Below are positions 60,401 through 64,000 of a stretch of DNA of 64,000 bases, piece after piece (positions within the stretch are counted from its first letter, which is position 1; each line of letters begins with the position of its first letter). The translations under genes and the position numbers were made by a program. The notes below the pieces were generated by a model that saw only the letters and a list, made by a program, of their open reading frames with translations, was not told where the DNA came from and did not search any database. This DNA is from Hydractinia symbiolongicarpus (Eukaryota; Cnidaria; Hydrozoa; Anthoathecata; Hydractiniidae), in contig NC_079884.1 of the NCBI RefSeq assembly GCF_029227915.1, positions 8,990,001-9,054,000 of the forward strand, given 5' to 3'.

Positions 60401-63249
60401 CGGTGTGCTTGATGTTTATCCCAAATTGATTGCCAAATTCCCGCATTTCATCATTAGCGAATTCCTCTCCATTGTCCATGTGAAAACTTTTAGCTGCTCC
60501 AAATATGGGCAACCAAAGTTCTATAATCTTTGCAACAACGATGCGTTTTTCTTTAGATGGTATGAAATCAGCATGTGTGTATCGAGTAACCATATCGATG
60601 AGGTAAATTATCCATTTACCCTTCCTTTCTTTCAAATCAATACTAACTATTTCATTAAATTTCATTTTATCTGGATCCATTAAGTTTCCGACAGCTGGCC
60701 TTGGAATGGTTGGTTTGTATCGCTTACACACTAGACAATTCTGAGAATATTTATGCAGAATGTCCAAAAATTCCTTGTCAGGCTTATCCAGGACACTGAG
60801 GACTTTCTTTAAGAACTCAAAGGGAGGATGACAAAATTGGCGATGCAAGCGTTTAGCAGCAAGTTCTTTCTCATGTTTGGACAATTCACTAACAGAAAAC
60901 ATAACATCCAGTACTTCAACAGGAAAACCTGGCTGCACATTTATACACCAGTGTCCATTAGGGGATGTGAAGAGCTCAACATTCTTCTTCACACGATTTA
61001 TTGTAACTTCAGCAGTGTCATTTCCTGTACAAATGAGCAGATTCCATGCTTTCATAGTTTCCTTTCCAAGCAGAAGAGGAAGATCGGTGTCAACAACATC
61101 GAATTTTAAGGAAGTGATTTCCCCAGCAACCAAAACAGGAGCTATAATGGTATACATAGATTTCATGACACGTCCACCACCAAATTTAAATTTGTTATTA
61201 CCATCAAGCTTTTTGACATTTTGGTACATATCAGTACTCATGGAATCAAGAAAACACTGTGTCCATACTACTCCGGCAACATTCTGTGGGCAACCAGTAT
61301 CGAGAATCATATAGTTAAATGCAACACCACCTGCCATAGACGCATTAGATGCTTGGCATTCAATAACATCAGAGTTAACAGAAGCAACCCAGGACGGTTT
61401 GTAGAACTATCATGCTGTTGGTTGTCTTCCGAACCTTGTTGTTTCTCAGAACGATGTGGGCAATCTCGAGCAAAATGTGCAATTGAACGGCAAACACGGC
61501 ATGTTAAAGGTTTACCGTCAGCATTTAGGGGATTGCGATGTTGCAATTTTCCACGACCTTGTCCACGATAACTTTTATTTGATGAATTACCATTTTTCGA
61601 TCAGTATTGTCTCCATGCAACGTATGTTTCGTATTCATCTAGTGTGGCAAAAAAAGGCTCTTGTTTGACAGCAGGTTGAACTGAGGCTACAGCGGTGTTG
61701 GATGACTGAGTACTTGTGACAGCAGCACTGCCAAAATATTTCTTAAGCGCCTTTTTGGCTTGTTTATACATTTCATTTGGTTGATCCTCATCAACTTCTC
61801 TCATTGCTAGACGAAGGTCAGAATCATTAAGATTGGCACCACACAGTAAATTAAGTCCATGAATACGTTCACCAAGTTTCATGTCGAAGCGCTCCATTCG
61901 GACTTTATATTTCTCATAATACATGATATATTGTTTAATACTTTGATCTTCTTTTCTACATAATGTACGGAAGTCTTTCCACGTGTCAAAGGCTGACGTG
62001 TTATCGTCCTTACTATAGTACGTTTCTATCAATTCTATCACCTTTTTCCACCCGTCATCACCTGTCATGTTCTCCGTATCAAGGGTATCAAATAGTTGAT
62101 GACGTATTTCGCTTCCATCCGGAAGATGCAATGCTAATTGCAAACCATAAACATCTTTCAGTCCAGTTACACCAGAAGTGGCAACTTTCCATGCCTTGGT
62201 TTTTTGGAGCCATGATGAAAACTCTTTGTTTTCTTCATCCCACCGTGGTGGGTTTAAAAATCCACTAGCCATTGTTTAACTACCGTCTGCTACCATGAAA
62301 ACTCGTAAATGTAATAGAGATAGATAAACCCACCACTATATATTAATACCTATAAATATACAAACATATAATAAACATAAATGAACTGCATTGTTAGAGT
62401 CAGACAGTAGGATGTTAACAATTTTCACAGTTCTCCTTGTTTTGTAACTTCCAGGTCTTAAACCTATAGCAACTTCCCAGTTGGTCTTTTCAGATGCAAC
62501 ATAATATCAGTGTTTAATTTGAGTCATATTGTCAGTGAAACTAAGTGATGCATGTTTCTTTCATACAGGGATTTCAAGCAAAACCATCACAAGAAGATAA
62601 TGCAGAAAATTTACTACTTTGGAATTGCGGTGAAATACTTTTTATTTTATTTATTTTTATTGTAAAAGTAGATCTGTGATTATGTAAATCAGGCGACACA
62701 TGATCCATTTTGTTGAGTTCTATTTATCGAATGACTGGAAAAGACTTAGAAGGAGGTATAAGGCCAGGCTTGCTGCAGAGAAATTTGAGTTAAGAACTAA
62801 CACAGTCTAGATCATATTGAAAGAAAGTCATCTATATACCCTGTTCAAACCAAGCAGACATTAAGTTAAGAATGATAATGGGTGTGCTAATGATGGCTGT
62901 GGCAAGGTTTGTATTAATTGTGAACCAACTCTAGCCTTAATTAAAATAAAGGGAATAATTAAGTTTTAAGACTACTTTTTATCATTAAAATGTAGTTGAA
63001 TTACTGATAATACTTTCATTTTTATTTTTAGCTATCCCAGGAAGGCCCAAGGTTGGTAATGCATTATATCCAATTTCTTTCTCAGATAAATTGACAAAAT
63101 TTTGACACAATTTCCGTGAAAATTAGGGAATCATTTTCTTCTTTTTTTTTATAAGTACTCAAATCTTAGCTTAAAACTGTTGCTTTTTTAAATGTAAAGG
63201 ACATTCCATTAAGGCATTTTTTCCGCAACAGGCAGGGTTTGGTATCTGG
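51410..63249 (+). CDS. UBC9-like SUMO-conjugating E2, 5' half
   Basis: Exons 51410-51496, 62569-62629, 63032-63051 and 63232-63249 join in phase. The first gives ERLEEEYKAWQRSHPH, resembling the N-terminal helix of UBC9 (human RLAQERKAWRKDHP). The second gives GFQAKPS and ENLLLWNC, and the third IPGRPK, matching the family's GF.A.P, NLM.W.C and IPGK positions. This E2 would take SUMO from the E1 and pass it to target lysines. The catalytic cysteine and C-terminal half lie beyond the right end. The fourth exon (18 nt, AGFGIW) is the least certain. The start methionine at 51410 is preferred because the sequence from it matches family length. Intron 1 is about 11 kb and holds a SINE, a LINE, a LINE fragment and a copia element. 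Residues differ enough from UBC9 that this may be a divergent paralogue. Confidence 0.75.
51575..51822 (-). mobile_element. SINE type 1, full copy with intact Pol III boxes
   Basis: Read on the minus strand it opens with GGCATCGTAGTTTAGTGG (A box TAGTTTAGTGG), followed by GGGGTTCGATTCCCCTTG (B box GGTTCGATTCC), then the body shared with copies at 4.3-5.1 and 21.3 kb, and a (CTAG/ATCT) tail. The head resembles tRNA-Val. It cannot fold as a true tRNA in the anticodon region. Confidence 0.85.
52314..53669 (-). pseudogene. LINE reverse transcriptase domain
   Basis: The 451-codon open part of the LINE polyprotein includes NYRPISILP (RT region 2), LIDLKKAFDTVDH (first catalytic aspartate), GVPQGSVLGPLLFLLYIDDL (region 4), and LYADD at about 53010-53027 (catalytic aspartates). 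The frame ends at a TGA just before a short conserved tail, so the protein is cut by a few dozen residues. Upstream, the frame connects to the endonuclease only after frameshifts. No RNase H domain is seen. Confidence 0.92.
53794..55256 (-). pseudogene. LINE PHD-like finger, apurinic endonuclease and linker
   Basis: The piece at 54396-55256 starts in a cysteine/histidine finger (CDKCGLWAHKKC, continuing to VCSPC). An APE-type endonuclease follows: HLNINGL, ICETKID with the catalytic glutamate, VYRPPGG, and LGDFN. The piece at 53794-54405 starts in another frame with LGISDHNLVY, carrying the final SDH catalytic motif, and goes on to a basic linker (FKQKRNQVIGLKNRL). A frameshift near 54400 splits the endonuclease. 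The cysteines before the first methionine (CSSC, at 55256-55278) belong to the same finger. Confidence 0.88.
55284..55784 (-). CDS. LINE leader ORF ending in a 2A-like NPGP peptide
   Basis: This 166-codon ORF has a hydrophobic N-terminal segment (VALLCCGFLLLLL), a basic middle and the C terminus LLSGDICLNPGPV, then a TAG. The D.C.NPGP pattern is that of 2A peptides, which make the ribosome skip a bond before the last proline. 2A-like sequences are known at the N-terminal side of APE-type LINE proteins of sea urchins and other animals. The TAG at 55284-55286 is in frame with the zinc-finger part, so in an undamaged parent the two were probably continuous. Confidence 0.75.
   Translation of the reverse strand: MFLLINCFYPSQFFIHLSSNMVALLCCGFLLLLLCNIVRKWACLRSFKHSFGRAHSRRMISLRLKNNFAQVGNQTFTLKLIFVFVVFLSNTKPSFKSSSPNNNELSRLDRSFFSISSLDACNTVSESQLTLQLKLMALSKLKPSRHKYFYFLILLSGDICLNPGPV
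56010..56310. other. Transposon-like sequence between LINE fragments
   Basis: The stretch includes 'gtggctggagaccaacac' and a palindromic GGCCTGTTAAAAGACAGG (about 56223-56240) similar to one at 33834-33852. The source element is not identified. Confidence 0.3.
56320..56580. repeat. Imperfect repeats around AGGCCTAACTATTG
   Basis: The core occurs at about 56330, 56447 (variant GGGCCTAACTAC), 56497 and 56552, with intervening blocks that contain AAAAAATTGTGTCA or GTGCTTT. Units are 50-65 bp and diverged. Confidence 0.65.
56890..57445 (-). mobile_element. Second copy of the LINE 5' end
   Basis: The stretch matches 55430-55975, the leader-ORF and 5' region of the neighbouring LINE, with many small differences. 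Shared landmarks: 'ttgtattgctcaaaaatac', 'gatctgaggcaagcc' and 'gcaggagctcttcaagcttt'. The reading frame is broken. It is older than the first copy or independently diverged. Confidence 0.8.
57642..57767 (-). repeat. 3' LTR of the copia element
   Basis: Reads TGTTAACATTC... to TTTTCA on the minus strand and lies next to the purine-rich tract at about 57768-57787. Confidence 0.95.
57900..61337 (-). CDS. pol: Copia pol polyprotein (protease, integrase, RT, RNase H)
   Basis: This open frame of 1145 residues has domains in order. The aspartic protease carries LDTGCPQNVAG at residues 12-22. The integrase has a zinc-finger region with HRQFCHPPFE and CLVCK, then catalytic residues in SIDLKERKG, HMDNGEEF and NGLNERN. 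The reverse transcriptase has VYGLNDAARMWY and the catalytic HVDDF motif. The RNase H carries CYSDAS and LTDNES. The order integrase before RT marks copia. The frame continues upstream of the first methionine to a TAG near 61402, so it overlaps gag by about 100 bases in the -1 frame, and expression would need a -1 shift. The sequence is intact and might be functional, apart from gag. Confidence 0.95.
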   Translation of the reverse strand: MAGGVAFNYMILDTGCPQNVAGVVWTQCFLDSMSTDMYQNVKKLDGNNKFKFGGGRVMKSMYTIIAPVLVAGEITSLKFDVVDTDLPLLLGKETMKAWNLLICTGNDTAEVTINRVKKNVELFTSPNGHWCINVQPGFPVEVLDVMFSVSELSKHEKELAAKRLHRQFCHPPFEFLKKVLSVLDKPDKEFLDILHKYSQNCLVCKRYKPTIPRPAVGNLMDPDKMKFNEIVSIDLKERKGKWIIYLIDMVTRYTHADFIPSKEKRIVVAKIIELWLPIFGAAKSFHMDNGEEFANDEMREFGNQFGINIKHTAAYSPWANGLNERNHAIIDIMMEKMLEDHPKLSESLALQYAISVQNCCMFVNGFTSAQLAIGQNPRLPSAFHDKLPALEGITTSSVIAQHLNAIAAARKAFVQAEISSKLRKALKHPVREYADIFYQPGNQVFYKLPDDRRWQGPATVIGADGKVVMIRHGSVLRRVHPCRLQLVNKISHSLSQPDSSPQAAGNSQSDITQNLESGYEQHHIAEEETEQEVQHFTEHVATHQPESSIQQPESGPVARSKMSLPKRQQTVQYKYPDGEWKEVKILGPAGKKGGIHKDWENVRDHSDHDYSMDWSDVSEWKLVEIESDPTGGDPSTPSNCEEEMCVAVCFNAPDEFKNAKSAELEKWKQYEVYQEVPDVGQPRLTGRWVCTRKIVDGKLVPKARYVIRGFQENINIPADSPTGSKECMRLVLSIIASKQWTLNSIDIKAAFLQGKPIQRDVFIVPPCDVPLPNTLWKLEKCVYGLNDAARMWYFAVWEALQNLGCHRSTIDYGVFYWKDKNDQLSGVLQAHVDDFLWSGTDVFKADVIDKLYQIFQVGYSASSHFKYVGINISQSESGQLSLNQLDYIEKIDQIPITRERQLQKDSICNKTESSYNCRLVGQLNWTATHTCPHIAFDISVLSSTMKAPTVSNILKANKVLQRIKGNPLKIHFPSLESLKNCSTICYSDASLANLSSGQTSGGYVVFLSDNKGKVCPLVWSSKTIRRVVRSTLAAETSAMVDALDAAYFMSQVLTEMISIPNTQCKHIQIHALTDNESLYRNTYSTTMAAERRLRVDISVIKEMILREELSSVKWIPTSMQLADPLTKVGADPTKLTAVLETGNVG
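61307..62272 (-). pseudogene. gag: Copia gag, one in-frame stop
   Basis: The ATG at 62272 opens 223 codons (MASGFLNPPRWDEENKEF) typical of copia capsid proteins. A TGA at 61601-61603 then interrupts it. The same frame continues to 61307 with a zinc knuckle CRVCRSIAHFARDC (CX2CX4HX4C) that binds RNA. So the nucleocapsid part is intact but separated from the capsid by a single stop. This could be a mutation or a programmed readthrough site; one copy cannot tell. Confidence 0.88.
62286..62295 (-). promoter_or_regulatory. tRNA primer binding site of the copia element
   Basis: Directly after the 5' LTR on the minus strand comes TGGTAGCAGA, ten bases complementary to the 3' end (TCTGCTACCA) of animal initiator tRNA-Met. 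Copia-group elements often prime from initiator Met tRNA. Confidence 0.85.
62296..62420 (-). repeat. 5' LTR of the copia element
   Basis: Reads TGTTAACATCC... to TTTTCA on the minus strand. It differs from the 3' LTR by one indel and two substitutions. Confidence 0.95.
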
Positions 63250-64000
63250 GTATGTACATTATTATTTTTAACCCATATTACAATTTTTGGCCTGCAATTG
63301 GATATTTGGATATTTTTTCAACTAACAGAAGGTTAAAGAGTTTGTACAAAAAAAAATTAAAAATAATTCACTAAATAAACTCCTGGAACAGGATTTTTCT
63401 TGTATTAGCTCCATACCTGATATTTGACCAGTCAACTTTCTAAAGCTTCTGTTACAATTATCATGAGAAAAACACAAATATTTTACTATCACTAGTCGGT
63501 TTTTGCCCGTGGGAAAATCCACAAGTTCGCGCGTTCCTCTTATGCATTGCGTGCCCCTCGCTACTTGCGGTACCATTTTGCGTGACGGACAGACGTATAC
63601 GGGTATTATAATAGAGATACCACATTAACTTAAAATTAATAAAAACAAACAAAACGTTACCCTTAATCTTATAAGGTGCAGAAGTACAATACTCTTTAGA
63701 ATCCTGTTCATGCTGGAGGGAGGGGTAATTTTACCCCTGTTAAACACCTTAATATTTTGTTACTTTTCCGTGTGTTTTTTCTCAAGTTGGGTGAAATGTT
63801 GCAGAAATGACCTAAATTCAGCATTATTTTGACCAATTTGTTTCCTACTTGTGGTAATTTGCATTTCTAAATATATAAATTACAGATGTGGCTTATTGGC
63901 CCTAGTATTGAACAGTCCTTAAATGACCCAGGGTTAATGTTAAGGCCACAAAACTAAATACATTATATTTTAAGGCCTTTGTGTTTTTATTTTTTGTATT
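63250..64000. other. Intron 4 of the UBC9-like gene
   Basis: No further exon of the E2 was recognised before the window ends. The stretch contains the reverse Helitron-like repeat at 63492-63617. Confidence 0.45.
63492..63617 (-). mobile_element. Short Helitron-like repeat, 126 bp
   Basis: On the minus strand it runs from TCTCTATTATAATACCCGTA (preceded by A) to AAAAACCGACTAG (followed by T). Internally GTGGATTTTCCCAC can form a small hairpin near the 3' end. The 5' TC, 3' CTAG and A/T insertion context fit Helitrons. It is the compact relative of the copy at 25120-25362. Confidence 0.55.

Larger units (their letters stand above)
57642..62420 (-). mobile_element. Ty1/copia LTR retrotransposon, complete and young
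   Basis: The 4779-bp element has direct LTRs of 126 bp (57642-57767) and 125 bp (62296-62420) with the ends TGTTAACA and TTTTCA. The two LTRs differ at only three positions. A perfect 5-bp target duplication ATTTT flanks it (57637-57641 and 62421-62425). After the 5' LTR comes TGGTAGCAGA, complementary to the 3' end of initiator tRNA-Met. Before the 3' LTR lies a purine run AAAAGAGAGAATGGGAA. Gag and pol lie between. Domain order protease, integrase, reverse transcriptase, RNase H defines copia. The short LTRs recall the GalEa-type copia of marine animals, an inference. Confidence 0.96.

Overview
This is a piece of an AT-rich animal nuclear genome. The host genes have spliced exons with GT/AG borders and typical metazoan protein families, and the gaps between them are full of transposons. 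The protein sequences, the Polinton-type relic and the NPGP-bearing LINE fit a cnidarian or a similar early-branching marine invertebrate. That assignment is an inference and I cannot name the species.

Host genes from left to right: (1) an ABHD16A-type phosphatidylserine lipase on the minus strand (51-5417). Eleven exons from the ATG onward were placed with consistent phase, and the 3' end is outside the window. (2) A small C1orf21-like N-myristoylated protein on the plus strand (29017-31677), six exons. (3) An intronless DDX56/Dbp9 DEAD-box RNA helicase on the minus strand (34967-36574). (4) A tRNA-Pro(UGG) gene on the plus strand (36840-36911). (5) A complete BLTP3 (UHRF1BP1/UHRF1BP1L) bridge-like lipid transfer protein on the minus strand (38247-49203), ten exons adding up to 1442 codons plus a stop. 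(6) The 5' half of a divergent UBC9-like SUMO E2 on the plus strand (51410 to beyond 63249).

Mobile DNA fills most of the rest. A decayed Polinton/Maverick (adintovirus-like) element covers about 6.25-15.05 kb. It keeps broken protein-primed DNA polymerase B, packaging ATPase and major capsid protein genes plus several small virion-type ORFs. The polymerase and ATPase now meet tail to tail across an internal deletion. A 4.8 kb fold-back element with long inverted arms lies at 17.48-22.29 kb. A LINE relic lies at 49.6-50.8 kb. The first intron of the UBC9-like gene carries a nearly complete LINE with a 2A-like NPGP signature (52.0-56.0 kb), a second fragment of the same LINE 5' end (56.9-57.4 kb), and a young Ty1/copia element with matching LTRs, a perfect 5-bp target duplication, an initiator-Met tRNA primer site and a polypurine tract (57642-62420). 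Two tRNA-headed SINE types, a hAT-like MITE, other MITEs, two short Helitron-like repeats and several minisatellites were also found.

The six host genes have unrelated jobs (lipid hydrolysis, a small membrane-anchored protein, ribosome assembly, translation, lipid transfer and SUMO conjugation), so nothing suggests a functional cluster. The most unusual features are the virus-like Polinton relic and the LINE whose 2A-like peptide is followed directly by an in-frame stop codon.
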